From contig MPND01000005.1 in the NCBI GenBank assembly GCA_002238855.1, positions 49,400 through 113,399 on the forward strand: a DNA stretch of 64,000 bases. Reading direction: 5' to 3'. The notes beneath the pieces were generated by a model. It saw only the letters and a list, made by a program, of their open reading frames with translations, searched no databases and had not been told where the DNA came from. Shown piece after piece: positions 26,917 through 35,510 of this stretch. The first letter of the stretch is position 1, and every line of letters starts with the position of its first letter. This DNA comes from SAR202 cluster bacterium bin90 (GTDB lineage Bacteria; Chloroflexota; Dehalococcoidia; Lucifugimonadales; JADFKI01). Both the position numbers and the translations under genes were made by a program.

Positions 26917-27771
26917 ATGGCGACACAGACAGAAGTAACACAAACAATTGAAGAGAAGATGGATACGCTGAAGTCCATTCTCGCCGATATGGGATCGGTC
27001 ATAGTGGCGTATTCCGGCGGGACGGACAGCGCGTTCCTCGCAGCCACGGCATACGACGTGCTTGGCGATAAGGCGCTCGCCGTAACCGCGAAGTCGCCGA
27101 GCCTCGCGCCTTCCGAACTCAGGGAGGCAATCGAGCTTGCCGAGCGACTGGGCTTCCACCACCGCATCGTCGAGACGCACGAGGTTGAGCGCGAAGACTA
27201 CGCCGCGAACAACCCCAATCGCTGCTTCTTCTGCAAGGACGAGCTGTACACCTACCTCAGCAGCTACGCAGAGGAAGAGGGATGGAACAGCATCGTCAAC
27301 GGAACGAACACCGACGATCTCGGCGACTTCCGCCCCGGACTGAACGCCGCGAAGCAGTACGGCGTGCGCAGCCCGATGGTTGAAGCGGACCTGTCCAAGC
27401 CCGAAATCCGAGAGCTGTCAAAGGACATGGAGCTGCCCACCTGGGATAAGCCGGCGCAGGCATGCCTGTCGTCACGCATCCCATACGGTTCGATGGTCAC
27501 CGTCGAAGCATTGACGCGCATCGCGCAAGCCGAGGAATACCTGCACGATGTCATCGGTATTCGCCAGCTTCGTGTGCGCCACCACGACACCGTCGCCCGC
27601 ATCGAGGTGGAGGCGCAGGACTTCATTACACTCACCGATGAAGCGGTGCGTGAAAAGGTCGTGAGCAAGTTCCGCGAGATCGGCTACTCGTATGTAACGC
27701 TCGACCTGCAGGGCTTCCGCTCCGGCAGCATGAACGAAGTGCTCGCCGCGCTGCGAAAGAAGTCAGGCTAG
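26917..27771 (+). CDS. larE: ATP-dependent sulfur transferase LarE
   Basis: LarE inserts sulfur into the nickel-pincer nucleotide cofactor precursor, after activating its carboxylates with ATP. The PP-loop motif is YSGGTDSAFLA, and a second block reads GTNTDDLGDFRPGL. Besides the cysteine aligned with the sacrificial one of other LarEs (QACLSSRIPYG), this protein has NRCFFCK, giving three cysteines in all. That is the pattern of LarEs thought to bind a [4Fe-4S] cluster and use sulfide catalytically instead of sacrificing a cysteine. ATG 26917 has GGGAG 8 bases before it; an upstream GTG at 26890 is less likely. larB, larC and larA are not in the window. Confidence 0.88.
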   Translation: MATQTEVTQTIEEKMDTLKSILADMGSVIVAYSGGTDSAFLAATAYDVLGDKALAVTAKSPSLAPSELREAIELAERLGFHHRIVETHEVEREDYAANNPNRCFFCKDELYTYLSSYAEEEGWNSIVNGTNTDDLGDFRPGLNAAKQYGVRSPMVEADLSKPEIRELSKDMELPTWDKPAQACLSSRIPYGSMVTVEALTRIAQAEEYLHDVIGIRQLRVRHHDTVARIEVEAQDFITLTDEAVREKVVSKFREIGYSYVTLDLQGFRSGSMNEVLAALRKKSG

Positions 27772-27774
27772 ACT

Positions 27775-28329
27775 TTGCCCGATGCGATTCCAAGTGCAGG
27801 CGTCGGCAGCAGGCAAAAGCCCGAGTTCCGCCCGGCGGCTCGCGTGCTGCTCATAGACGAACGTGACCGCGTTCTCCTGATCAATGTGGGAGTGCCGCAG
27901 CAGGCTAACTTCCGGCTTGACGCATCACCGAAGGCTGACCGTCGTCTGTGGATTACGCCGGGCGGCGGCCTCGACCCCGGCGAGACCCGCGAGGACGCTG
28001 CACTCCGCGAACTGTACGAAGAAACCGGCCTGCGCGAAGTCGATCTCGGCCCCTGCATCTGGAAGCGGCGGCATACCTGGCAGTGGGTAGACAGGTGGAT
28101 CGAGTCCGACGAGTGGTTTTACCTGCTTCGAGCGCCCGCGTTCGAGGCCGTCCCAACGGCGCCCGATGAGTGGGAAATGCAGTATGTGCTCGGACATCGC
28201 TGGTGGAGCGTGAACGAGCTGGTCGCCAACAAAGATACCGAGACATTCGTGCCCCGCAGCCTGCCGGAGTTGCTACCACCGGTATTGGCGGGCGACATCC
28301 CTATACAACCCATTGACGTCGGCGCGTAG
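27775..28329 (+). CDS. Nudix hydrolase
   Basis: This is a 184-residue protein with a perfect Nudix box at about residues 64-86 ([20 protein letters not shown] then TGL), which binds Mg2+ and cleaves nucleoside diphosphates linked to another group. The reading frame has no ATG before the domain, and the only available early start is TTG at 27775, three bases after the larE stop. Translation is therefore probably coupled to larE. The natural substrate is not predictable. Confidence 0.87.
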   Translation: MPDAIPSAGVGSRQKPEFRPAARVLLIDERDRVLLINVGVPQQANFRLDASPKADRRLWITPGGGLDPGETREDAALRELYEETGLREVDLGPCIWKRRHTWQWVDRWIESDEWFYLLRAPAFEAVPTAPDEWEMQYVLGHRWWSVNELVANKDTETFVPRSLPELLPPVLAGDIPIQPIDVGA

Positions 28330-28749
28330 GCACAAGCGGATAGGCACAAGCCCATTGCACAAAATCGACGTACTGTCCTGCATTGTTTGAGAGTCCAGGC
28401 CAATTCTCGGCAATTTCATGAAGCCAATGACAAATATCACAGCTTCGCCAATCGCATCTAACTTCAATCGCGCAGTCGGCTGCAAAGGTATAGTCTTAAC
28501 CCTAGTCTCTGGGGTATAATATCGGCGGTCAGCAAATTACATGTTCACCCATAGCGCATCAATGTGTTATTATGTGTTGCGGAATAGCGATACCGTCTCG
28601 GCATCGCTTGCCAATGTTTCGGATAAGTCTAATAAAAGTGCAGAAATCAATACCCACAAGGTCTATTATGTTCAAGTAGGTTGTGGTATCGTTTGTATCT
28701 GAACAAGGTCAAATTCAATCTCATCAAGCAAGGAGGAAAGACACTTAGC
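28330..28749. other. Intergenic region of about 420 bases, no gene seen
   Basis: No coding sequence or structured RNA is evident. TAGGCACAAGC occurs twice (28327-28337 and 28341-28351). A TATAAT at 28515-28520 lacks a good -35 box. GGAGG at 28732-28736 is the ribosome binding site of the next gene. By eye the stretch is more AT-rich than the surrounding coding DNA. Confidence 0.5.
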
Positions 28750-29775
28750 ATGTCTATGTCTAAGCTTCTTATAACACTGGGTCTCATACTATTGATGACT
28801 ACGCCATTTGCGGTCGCGCACGCGGATTCGGACTACAGCGGCTCCGGCACAGCTGTTGTTTCGGACGCTGGTGCAATGAGCGACCGAGTCACCTACTCCA
28901 TGTCCGGCGTCACCAGGCTGGAAGCCGGAATGGCATACGAAGGCTGGCTGGTCAACAGTGGCTCGGACGACAAGGTCAGCACTGGCGTTATGACCGTTCT
29001 GCCAGACGGCAGCATCAGTCATTCCTGGACTTCACCGGACGGCGGCAACATCCTCGAGATGTATGACATGGTTGCTGTCACCGTCGAGCCTGTACCGGAC
29101 GACGACCCGGCACCTTCGGGCGTGTTCGCCTTCACCGACATGGTTGACGGCGGCGCGATGGAGGAGATTAGGGGACTGGTTGTCGGCGACGCCAGCACCC
29201 TGTATATGCTCAAGTCTCAGATTTACGCTGCAATGGCGAAGGTCGGCGAGGCGCAGGCCGCAGACGACGCTGACGGCCTGATGGCAGCGACCGAAGAGGC
29301 AGCAAGCCTAGCGGACGAAATCGCCGCACTCGCTTCCGCTGCCAGTGCATCCGCTGCTTCAGCTATGGATGCTTCCGGCAAGCAGAGCGTTGACACTTAT
29401 GGCGGGAAGGTTATGTCCTCCAGCGGCAACGTGGCAGCTTGGGCAATGGCAGCCAAGGAAGACGCAGCAGCAGTAATGGCTGAGGACAACCTCGACACCG
29501 CCAAGACACTGCTGAACATCGTCAACGGCAAGCTTACGGCAGCAGCCTACGGCGTTGAGGCTACCGGAATGGGTGGCGCAAGCGATGCCTACATGCAGGC
29601 GCAGAGAATGGCGACATTCCAGTTGCCGCCTCCTACTTCAGCAGCCGTAACTCCTGCTACGGGTGACTCCTACGTACCCGCAGCGATGCAGCTTATGCTG
29701 CTCGTAGCCTTGCTGATGCTTATGGGCGGCGGTGCGATGCTCTACAGGGAGCGCAGGCACGGCGCCAAGGCGTAA
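28750..29775 (+). CDS. Secreted surface-anchored protein with C-terminal sorting-like tail
   Basis: This is a protein of about 341 residues. A signal peptide (SKLLITLGLILLMTTPFAVA) is followed by a domain like the extracellular part of RskA-type anti-sigma factors (MAYEGWLVNSGSDDKVSTGV, VAVTVEPVPDDDPAPSGV), then an Ala-rich helical region of about 110 residues. The end reads TPATGDS, a hydrophobic helix, then YRERRHGAKA. That is the layout of a cell-wall sorting signal (xPxTG, helix, basic tail), although no sortase gene is in the window. GGAGG at 28732-28736 lies 13 bases before ATG 28750, and an ATG at 28756 is also possible. A terminator follows. Confidence 0.7.
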   Translation: MSMSKLLITLGLILLMTTPFAVAHADSDYSGSGTAVVSDAGAMSDRVTYSMSGVTRLEAGMAYEGWLVNSGSDDKVSTGVMTVLPDGSISHSWTSPDGGNILEMYDMVAVTVEPVPDDDPAPSGVFAFTDMVDGGAMEEIRGLVVGDASTLYMLKSQIYAAMAKVGEAQAADDADGLMAATEEAASLADEIAALASAASASAASAMDASGKQSVDTYGGKVMSSSGNVAAWAMAAKEDAAAVMAEDNLDTAKTLLNIVNGKLTAAAYGVEATGMGGASDAYMQAQRMATFQLPPPTSAAVTPATGDSYVPAAMQLMLLVALLMLMGGGAMLYRERRHGAKA

Positions 29776-29806
29776 CGCTACACGGTCTAACTAGCTCTTA
29801 ATCGGA

Positions 29807-29839
29807 GAGACTCCATCCGCATCTTGTGGATGGAGTCTC
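29807..29839 (+). terminator. Hairpin terminator after the surface-protein gene
   Basis: GAGACTCCATCC at 29807-29818 pairs over 12 bases with GGATGGAGTCTC at 29828-29839 across a 9-base loop. CTGCTTTGTGG follows, with only a short T run. Confidence 0.75.
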
Positions 29840-29897
29840 CTGCTTTGTGGAATTAGCTTCGATCTACAAGATGACTGTCACTTAGGATAGGAAGCGA

Positions 29898-30350
29898 ATG
29901 GCAGAGACAGGCGAATTCGCGCCCGATTTCACGCTGCCCAGCACGGCGGGTGACATCACCCTCAGCAAGATTGCCGCTGGCAGACGAGTTGTGCTGGCGT
30001 TCTACATGGAAGACAGAACGCCGGGTTGCACTCAAATGCTGAGCGCGCTGCAGGGCGAGTACGACACTATCCGGGACCTCGACGCAGAGATCATAGCGAT
30101 AAGCGCAGACTCGCTGGAGTCGCACGACACTTTCAGCGATTCGCTCGGCGGCTGTCCCTTCCCGCTCGCAAGCGACGCCGACCTGCAGGTAGCAGCCAAT
30201 TACGGCGCGCTGTCTGACGACGGCAAGGGCATGGTGCGCGCCGTGTTCGTGGTGGACAAGGATCGGCGCATCATGCACAGCATCCCCTGGTTTCAGCCCG
30301 GCAGCACAGCGCAGTTCTTCGAGATATTTCAGGCGCTCGGCTTGGAGTGA
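29898..30350 (+). CDS. Peroxiredoxin (AhpC/TSA, Bcp-like) with altered active-site motif
   Basis: This is a 150-residue thioredoxin-fold protein that should reduce peroxides. It has the BCP-type start GEFAPDFTLPSTAG and the peroxidatic cysteine C44 in FYMEDRTPGCTQM, while MVRAVFVVDKDRRI supplies the active-site arginine. The family motif PxxxTxxC is broken here because the proline is replaced by Met37; the Thr and Cys remain. Activity may be reduced or altered. The stop codon overlaps the GTG start option of the next gene in a GTGA junction. Confidence 0.8.
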   Translation: MAETGEFAPDFTLPSTAGDITLSKIAAGRRVVLAFYMEDRTPGCTQMLSALQGEYDTIRDLDAEIIAISADSLESHDTFSDSLGGCPFPLASDADLQVAANYGALSDDGKGMVRAVFVVDKDRRIMHSIPWFQPGSTAQFFEIFQALGLE

Positions 30351-30352
30351 GC

Positions 30353-31099
30353 ATGCCCTCCCCTGTCCTCGCCCGCCGGCTTACACCGCCGCTCCTGCTG
30401 GCTCTTGCTCCAATTGCGCTGGCATTGGTCACGCTGGCTTGCAGCGATACATCCCCGCCCGCAACGCCCGTGCCGACAGTTACCCCCACACCAATCAACC
30501 CGCAGGCAATCCTCGACGAATGTGGCACGGCTATGTCCGATCTGAAATCTTTCCGCTTCCACATCGAGCACGACGATGACGGCAGCACGCCGCTCGCGCA
30601 GGGCATGGCGCTCACGGAAGCCAGCGGCAACATTGCCAGTCCGGACAGGATCGCCATAGACTTTCTCGGCACAGCCGGCAGTTTTGCCGTGAAGGGCAGC
30701 CTTATCGCCGTTGGCGAAGACGCCTATATGACCAACCCGCTGTCGGGCGAATGGCATCCCGTGTCGTCCGAGCTGAATCCATTGGAGTTCTTCAGCCCGT
30801 CAGACGGCATCGCTGAGATTCTTGCCCAGGTGCAGAACGCCACTCTCATATCGCACGATGCCGGAGAATACCGCATCAGTGGCACTATTCCTGCGGACGC
30901 CCTGGCGCCGCTGTTCGGAGACACAGAGCCGGAGAGCAGCGTAGCTGTTACGCTGACAATCGAGAGACCGCATCTGTACCTCACCCAAGCACGACTTGAC
31001 GGCCGCATCACGCCGACCGAAGCGGACGGGGTCGCGCGCACGATTACGCTGTCCGAGTTCAACGAACCTGTGGACATTGCGGCGCCGGACAGCGGGTAA
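30353..31099 (+). CDS. LppX/LprAFG-family lipoprotein (LprG-like)
   Basis: This is a 248-residue lipoprotein whose signal peptide ends at C30 (LALVTLAC). The mature part (LKSFRFHIEHDDDGSTPLA, IAIDFLGTAGSFAVKGSLIA, EYRISGTIPADALAPLFG) fits the LppX_LprAFG family, half-barrel proteins with a deep cavity that carry lipids across the periplasm. The next gene is a DHA2-type MFS transporter, the same pairing as the mycobacterial LprG-P55 operon that moves triacylglycerol and lipoglycans. A GTG at 30347 overlapping the previous stop is an alternative start. Confidence 0.8.
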   Translation: MPSPVLARRLTPPLLLALAPIALALVTLACSDTSPPATPVPTVTPTPINPQAILDECGTAMSDLKSFRFHIEHDDDGSTPLAQGMALTEASGNIASPDRIAIDFLGTAGSFAVKGSLIAVGEDAYMTNPLSGEWHPVSSELNPLEFFSPSDGIAEILAQVQNATLISHDAGEYRISGTIPADALAPLFGDTEPESSVAVTLTIERPHLYLTQARLDGRITPTEADGVARTITLSEFNEPVDIAAPDSG

Positions 31100-31158
31100 T
31101 TGGAGGCCGACGGGATGTGCAGGACAGATGGGATAGGTTGTATAAGTAGGATAGCGTC

Positions 31159-32631
31159 TTGAATGGGCATCACTCGCGCACGCGGTCATATCTCGCACTG
31201 ACGGCGGTATTCGCCGGCGTTTTCGTGGCTGCGGACGATCAGACGGTTGTGGTAACCGTACTGCCTCAGATAATGCTCGACCTGAAACTCACCGTTACCG
31301 AACTTGACCACACATCCTGGATCATCACCGGCTACCTGCTTGGCTATGTCGCCGCAATGCCCTTCATCGGCAGGTTCTCGGACATCTGGGGCCATCGCAA
31401 CACATTCATCGGATCGCTGCTGCTCTTCATGCTAGGCTCCGTGGGCGTCGCGCTGGCATCCGACATCAACTGGCTGATCGGGCTGCGCGTATTCCAGGCG
31501 CTCGGGGCGGGCGCGCTCGTACCCATCGCCATCGCCATCGTTGGTGACCTGTTCCCGACCGACCGACGGGGAACGCCTCTCGGACTTGTCGGCGCGTCAG
31601 CAGAGGCGGGCGGCGTCATTGGTCCGCTTTGGGGCGGCATCATCGTGAAATACCTGGCTTGGCAGTGGGTCTTCTGGCTGAACATTCCGCTCTGCGTCAT
31701 AATCATCATCCTCACACTGGTTCTGCTTCCCAAGAACCCGCGCCATACCGCAAGGATGGACTACATCGGCGGCGCTCTCATCACTATCAGCCTTGCCGCA
31801 TTAACCCTCGGGCTTGCAAGAATAGACGAACTGGACGCATTGATGGCAGTGTGGCTCGCTGTTGCGCTCATAGCGCTCGCGCTATTCATTCTGCGTCAAC
31901 GCACCGCTCAGGACCCACTGTTCCCACGCGCGATGTTCCGCATCCGCGCATTCGTCGCCGCCAACGTATCGCACCTGCTCATCGGCGGGGCGCTCATAAT
32001 CGGCATGGTGACCATTCCCCTGATGGCAAACACGCTGCTCGGCGAAACACCGCTTGGTGGCGGGCTGATGCTGCTGCGAATGACCGCCGCGATCCCGTTC
32101 GGCGCGGTTCTTGGCGGCATTGCCTGCCAGCGCATCGACTATCGTGCGCCTGCGATGCTGGGTCTACTGCTCGCCGCGCTCGGCTTCTGGCTGATGAGCG
32201 GCTGGGGACTGGACATAGCCGATCCATGGCTGACGGTGCATCTGGCGACCGCCGGATTCGGCTTCGGGCTGCTCATCGCCCCCATCGCGCTTGCCGCTAC
32301 GAACTCTGTCGGCGATGATGTGCGCGGTGCCGCGGCTGCGCTGATAACCACGATGCGAGTGGTCGGAATGACGCTCGGAGTCGCCGCGCTGACAGCATGG
32401 GGAACGGGCAGATTCGATACTCTGGTGGCGGGCATCGGTGCCCCGTTCGCCCTACCCGGCGAGACGGCCCAGCAGGCGCAAGCGCGAATCGCCGAGGTGC
32501 AGCAACATCTGGCAGAGGCGGGCCTGACGCTGTTCAGCGACTTCTTCGTAGTGGCGACGGTACTGTGCCTCTTGGCGCTGCTGCCCACAGCGTTCATGGC
32601 GTGGAGGGGGATAGATGGCAACGATAGTTAA
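31159..32631 (+). CDS. MFS transporter, DHA2 (14-TM) family
   Basis: This is a 490-residue drug:H+ antiporter-2-type carrier. TM1 carries DDQTVVVTVLPQIMLDL, where the acidic residues are a DHA2 feature, and loop 2-3 has motif A (GRFSDIWGHRN). The gene starts with TTG at 31159. It lies 60 bases after the LprG-like lipoprotein gene, so the pair may extract and export lipids as LprG and P55 do in mycobacteria. Drug export is the alternative. A dispersed repeat lies between the two genes. Confidence 0.88.
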   Translation: MNGHHSRTRSYLALTAVFAGVFVAADDQTVVVTVLPQIMLDLKLTVTELDHTSWIITGYLLGYVAAMPFIGRFSDIWGHRNTFIGSLLLFMLGSVGVALASDINWLIGLRVFQALGAGALVPIAIAIVGDLFPTDRRGTPLGLVGASAEAGGVIGPLWGGIIVKYLAWQWVFWLNIPLCVIIIILTLVLLPKNPRHTARMDYIGGALITISLAALTLGLARIDELDALMAVWLAVALIALALFILRQRTAQDPLFPRAMFRIRAFVAANVSHLLIGGALIIGMVTIPLMANTLLGETPLGGGLMLLRMTAAIPFGAVLGGIACQRIDYRAPAMLGLLLAALGFWLMSGWGLDIADPWLTVHLATAGFGFGLLIAPIALAATNSVGDDVRGAAAALITTMRVVGMTLGVAALTAWGTGRFDTLVAGIGAPFALPGETAQQAQARIAEVQQHLAEAGLTLFSDFFVVATVLCLLALLPTAFMAWRGIDGNDS

Positions 32632-32670
32632 GACAGGCAAGAGGCGGCGGCATCTCACGACAAAGCCGCT

Positions 32671-32898
32671 CTAGCTTCGAAGTTGGCTCGTGAGTTTTTC
32701 GTCCGGCTTTCGAACCACGCGCTGGGCTTTAGGATCATAAAACTTACCCCGCACACTGCCTGTCCAGTCGGTCTGCTCAGGAATATCGCTGGTATCTATA
32801 TCCTCATCGGGCATTGCGTCGAGCTGTCGAATAGCCGCTAATTCCTTCTCGGACAATCCATCAGTGTTACGTTGCTTCTTCGTACAGTCTTCTCTCAT
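32671..32898 (-). CDS. brnA: BrnA-type antitoxin
   Basis: This is a 75-residue protein. Its core (ELAAIRQLDAMPDEDIDTSD, then IPEQTDW) is the typical start of BrnA/DUF4415 antitoxins, which bind BrnT and repress their own promoter with a ribbon-helix-helix domain. The ATG at 32898 overlaps the end of brnT by 32 bases. The C-terminal part (VRGKFYDPKAQRV) is shorter than in the best-studied BrnA, so the DNA-binding portion may be reduced. Confidence 0.75.
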   Translation of the reverse strand: MREDCTKKQRNTDGLSEKELAAIRQLDAMPDEDIDTSDIPEQTDWTGSVRGKFYDPKAQRVVRKPDEKLTSQLRS

Positions 32899-33139
32899 GT
32901 CTTGTCGCTTTCCTTGCGCTGATGATTCGACCAGGAACTTCGTCTGTTGAAGCGGTGTGTATGACAATCAGAATATGGTTTTGCACCTGTCCAATGGTCT
33001 TCCACCGTTCCTCAGTCTCGTGATCATCTTCGATCGAGCTATGTAGCGGATCTTGAAACACGCGAATGGCGAGTTCAAAAGGAACTTTGTGCTTGCGAAT
33101 GTTTACGCGGGCTTTGTCGTCATCCCAGTCCCAGGGCAA
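32867..33139 (-). CDS. brnT: BrnT-type toxin
   Basis: This is a 90-residue RelE-fold ribonuclease toxin. Family features are WDWDDDKARVNIRKHKVPFE near the start, ERWKTIGQVQNHILIVIHT, and the hallmark ISARKATRHERRLYEE at the end. The start is TTG at 33139, with GAGG about nine bases upstream. Toxin-first order with brnA overlapping downstream is normal for this family. An imperfect inverted repeat at 33181-33207 may be its operator. Confidence 0.9.
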   Translation of the reverse strand: MPWDWDDDKARVNIRKHKVPFELAIRVFQDPLHSSIEDDHETEERWKTIGQVQNHILIVIHTASTDEVPGRIISARKATRHERRLYEEAT

Positions 33140-33180
33140 CGGTTATACCTCAAGGTGGAACAATTATCTTTCAACGCATC

Positions 33181-33207
33181 ATATCATGTATCCGACTTAC
33201 ATCGTAT
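33181..33207 (-). promoter_or_regulatory. Possible operator of brnTA
   Basis: ATATCATGTA at 33181-33190 and TACATCGTAT at 33198-33207 form an imperfect inverted repeat (8 of 10 pairs) about 40 bases upstream of brnT. No clear promoter overlaps it. Confidence 0.35.
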
Positions 33208-33265
33208 ATGAGCTTGAAGTATTTGTTGCCGCGTTGTCAATGGACGCTGGTTAGAACTTTAACCT

Positions 33266-33273
33266 GCTATAAT
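33266..33273 (+). promoter_or_regulatory. Extended -10 promoter for the arylsulfotransferase-like gene
   Basis: TATAAT at 33268-33273 is preceded by TGC, giving an extended -10 element, with no recognisable -35 box. It lies 53 bases before the coding start at 33326. Confidence 0.5.
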
Positions 33274-33325
33274 CCGCCGTAATTCCACCCCAATAATACC
33301 TGAATAACACCTGCGGAGGACGGCT

Positions 33326-34450
33326 ATGGGCTGGTCAATTCATCATCCGATAGGGCTGATTCACTATACGCCTTCAGCGTGCTACAGGGGATACACGCTA
33401 TTCTCCACTACGCGGGGCGGCAAGAGCGCCTACCTGATCGATATGAACGGCGATGTCGTCCACCAGTGGCACACGGACGAGGGCATTCACTACGCATATC
33501 TGCTGGACAACGGCAACCTTCTGTGCCGCACCATGCCTCCGGAGGACGCGGGCGGCGTAGAGACGCTGGGCGGCTCATCCGCAGGCGTCCTCGAACTCGA
33601 CTGGGACAGCAACATCGTCTGGGCTTACCGCGACCAGACGCTGCACCACGACTACGAGCGACTGCCCAACGGCAATACGCTGCTACTCCTGTGGGAGCCG
33701 CTGCCCGACGACATCGTGGCGCAGGTGCAGGGCGGCTTCGATGTCGATTTCGCGCCCGGCATGCTCGGCGATGTTGTGCGCGAAGTAACCCCCGACAATG
33801 AGACCGTATGGGAGTGGCACTCCTGGGAATATCTTGATGTCGATGAGGACATCATCTGCCCGCTGGATGCGCGCCGCGAATGGTCGCACGGCAACACACT
33901 GAATGTCACGCCCGAAGGCGACCTGCTCGTCAGCTATCGCCTCACCAGCACAGTAGGCATTGTTGACCGCGCAAGCGGAGAGTTCAGGTGGAAGTGGGGG
34001 CCGGGCGAAGTCTATCACCAGCACAACCCCACATGGCTGCCGAATGGTCGCATTCTGATCTTCGACAATGGCAGCCATCGTCGCGGCATCAGCTACTCCC
34101 GCGTAATCGAGGTTGATCCCACGACCAACAAGATCCACTGGGAATACGAAGGGACGCCCGACATATCGTTTTATAGCTACAACATCAGCGGCGCTCAACG
34201 CCTCCCCAACGGCAACACTCTCATCTGCGAGGGCGCGCCGGGCCGCCTGTTCGAAGTCACACCACGCGGCGAGGTCGTATGGGAGTACATCAACCCGTAC
34301 TTCGTGTATGGCAAGAGGACGGGCAACTTGAAGATGGAATACTCGAACGCCACATTCCGATGCCACCGCTACGGCCCCGACCATCCTGCGCTGTCAGGGC
34401 GAGACCTGAATCCGGACCGCTTCGCAAGCCTGAATCGCCTGATGCGCTGA
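33326..34450 (+). CDS. Arylsulfotransferase-family beta-propeller protein
   Basis: This is a 374-residue protein with repeated blades of the kind found in PQQ-like and arylsulfate sulfotransferase propellers: LLDNGNLLCR, DYERLPNGNTLLLLWE, PTWLPNGRILIFDNG, AQRLPNGNTLICEG. Histidines at TLHHDYERLPNG, EWSHGNTLNV and YHQHNPTWLPNG recall the catalytic histidines of the family, which transfers sulfate between phenols. No signal peptide is present, unlike the periplasmic enterobacterial ASST. A rhodanese and a sulfite-oxidase-like enzyme follow on the same strand, so a role in sulfur turnover is plausible. Confidence 0.78.
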   Translation: MGWSIHHPIGLIHYTPSACYRGYTLFSTTRGGKSAYLIDMNGDVVHQWHTDEGIHYAYLLDNGNLLCRTMPPEDAGGVETLGGSSAGVLELDWDSNIVWAYRDQTLHHDYERLPNGNTLLLLWEPLPDDIVAQVQGGFDVDFAPGMLGDVVREVTPDNETVWEWHSWEYLDVDEDIICPLDARREWSHGNTLNVTPEGDLLVSYRLTSTVGIVDRASGEFRWKWGPGEVYHQHNPTWLPNGRILIFDNGSHRRGISYSRVIEVDPTTNKIHWEYEGTPDISFYSYNISGAQRLPNGNTLICEGAPGRLFEVTPRGEVVWEYINPYFVYGKRTGNLKMEYSNATFRCHRYGPDHPALSGRDLNPDRFASLNRLMR

Positions 34451-34585
34451 ATTGGACTAGCAATTGGGCATGATGATAAACTCAACGCAGTCAATGTATA
34501 AGCGAAGGTATAGTCAATAGGCTGCACTTTCGGCTCATATAGTTTGGAAAGCAAGCTGCGAATAACATAATACGAGGAGGCTCTT

Positions 34586-35425
34586 ATGGCGGAATATGCA
34601 CATCCTGAATCACTTGTAACAACCGAATGGGTTGCGGCGCACGGAGGCGATGCCGGTGTTCGCCTCGTTGAAGTCGATGTGGACACGAACGCATACGACC
34701 AGGGGCACATCGAGGGCGCCGTCGGATGGGACTGGACCACCCAACTGCAGGACACGCTCGCGCGCGACATCATATCCAAGTCGGATATGGAGGAACTGCT
34801 TGGCGGCTCCGGCATCGGCAACGACACAACCGTAATTCTCTATGGCGACAACAACAACTGGTTCGCGGCGTGGGCGTTCTGGCAGATGCGGATGTACGGT
34901 CATGAAAGCGTAAAGCTCATGGACGGAGGACGCGCCAAGTGGGAAGCTGAAGGCAGACCTCTCACCACTGACGCGACATCGCACGAATCGGTCAGATACA
35001 TCGCCGCAGAGCCGGACACCAGCATCCGTGCCTTCCGCGAGCAGGTAGTCGGTGCCGCTTCCAACGGCAGCTCGTTCTTCGTGGACGTGCGCGCGCCCGA
35101 AGAGTTCCGCGGTGAACTGCTCGCTCCCGCCGCACTCCCGCAAGAGGGCGCGCAGCGCGGCGGCCACATCCCCGGCGCGGCCAATGTTCCCTGGGCAACG
35201 GCGGTCGCACCTGACGGCAGCTTCAAGTCCGCCGACGAGCTTATCGAAATCTACGGCAGCAGGGTGGACAACTCCAAGCCCACAATCGCCTACTGCCGCA
35301 TCGGTGAGCGCTCCTCGCACACCTGGTTCGTGCTGACGCAGCTGCTTGGGCTGGATAACGTCTCCAACTACGACGGCTCATGGACCGAGTACGGCAGCAT
35401 CGTCCGCGCTCCCATCGAGCGGTAA
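34586..35425 (+). CDS. Two-domain thiosulfate sulfurtransferase (rhodanese)
   Basis: This is a 279-residue tandem rhodanese. The N-terminal domain (LVEVDVDTNAYDQGHIEGAV) lacks a catalytic cysteine. The C-terminal domain has the active loop YCRIGERSSHTW with C237, the sequence typical of thiosulfate sulfurtransferases. It should move sulfane sulfur from thiosulfate to cyanide or another acceptor and so produce sulfite. The molybdoenzyme encoded 85 bases downstream could oxidise that sulfite. A terminator follows directly. Confidence 0.92.
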   Translation: MAEYAHPESLVTTEWVAAHGGDAGVRLVEVDVDTNAYDQGHIEGAVGWDWTTQLQDTLARDIISKSDMEELLGGSGIGNDTTVILYGDNNNWFAAWAFWQMRMYGHESVKLMDGGRAKWEAEGRPLTTDATSHESVRYIAAEPDTSIRAFREQVVGAASNGSSFFVDVRAPEEFRGELLAPAALPQEGAQRGGHIPGAANVPWATAVAPDGSFKSADELIEIYGSRVDNSKPTIAYCRIGERSSHTWFVLTQLLGLDNVSNYDGSWTEYGSIVRAPIER

Positions 35426-35452
35426 CGAGCCACAGACAACGGAAACCACACT

Positions 35453-35480
35453 GGGCGGCATTGCTTCAAGCGAGCCGCCC
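35453..35480 (+). terminator. Hairpin terminator after the rhodanese gene
   Basis: GGGCGGC at 35453-35459 pairs with GCCGCCC at 35474-35480, followed by TTTGCATATT. With the stop at 35425, it separates rhodanese transcription, at least partly, from the sulfite oxidase gene at 35511. Confidence 0.6.
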
Positions 35481-35510
35481 TTTGCATATTCACACATAGA
35501 CGGGTGAGAC

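Noticed and set aside
28511..28520. TATAAT as promoter of the surface-protein gene
   Set aside because: It is 230 bases upstream of the start and lacks a -35 box at the right distance, so I did not list it as a promoter.
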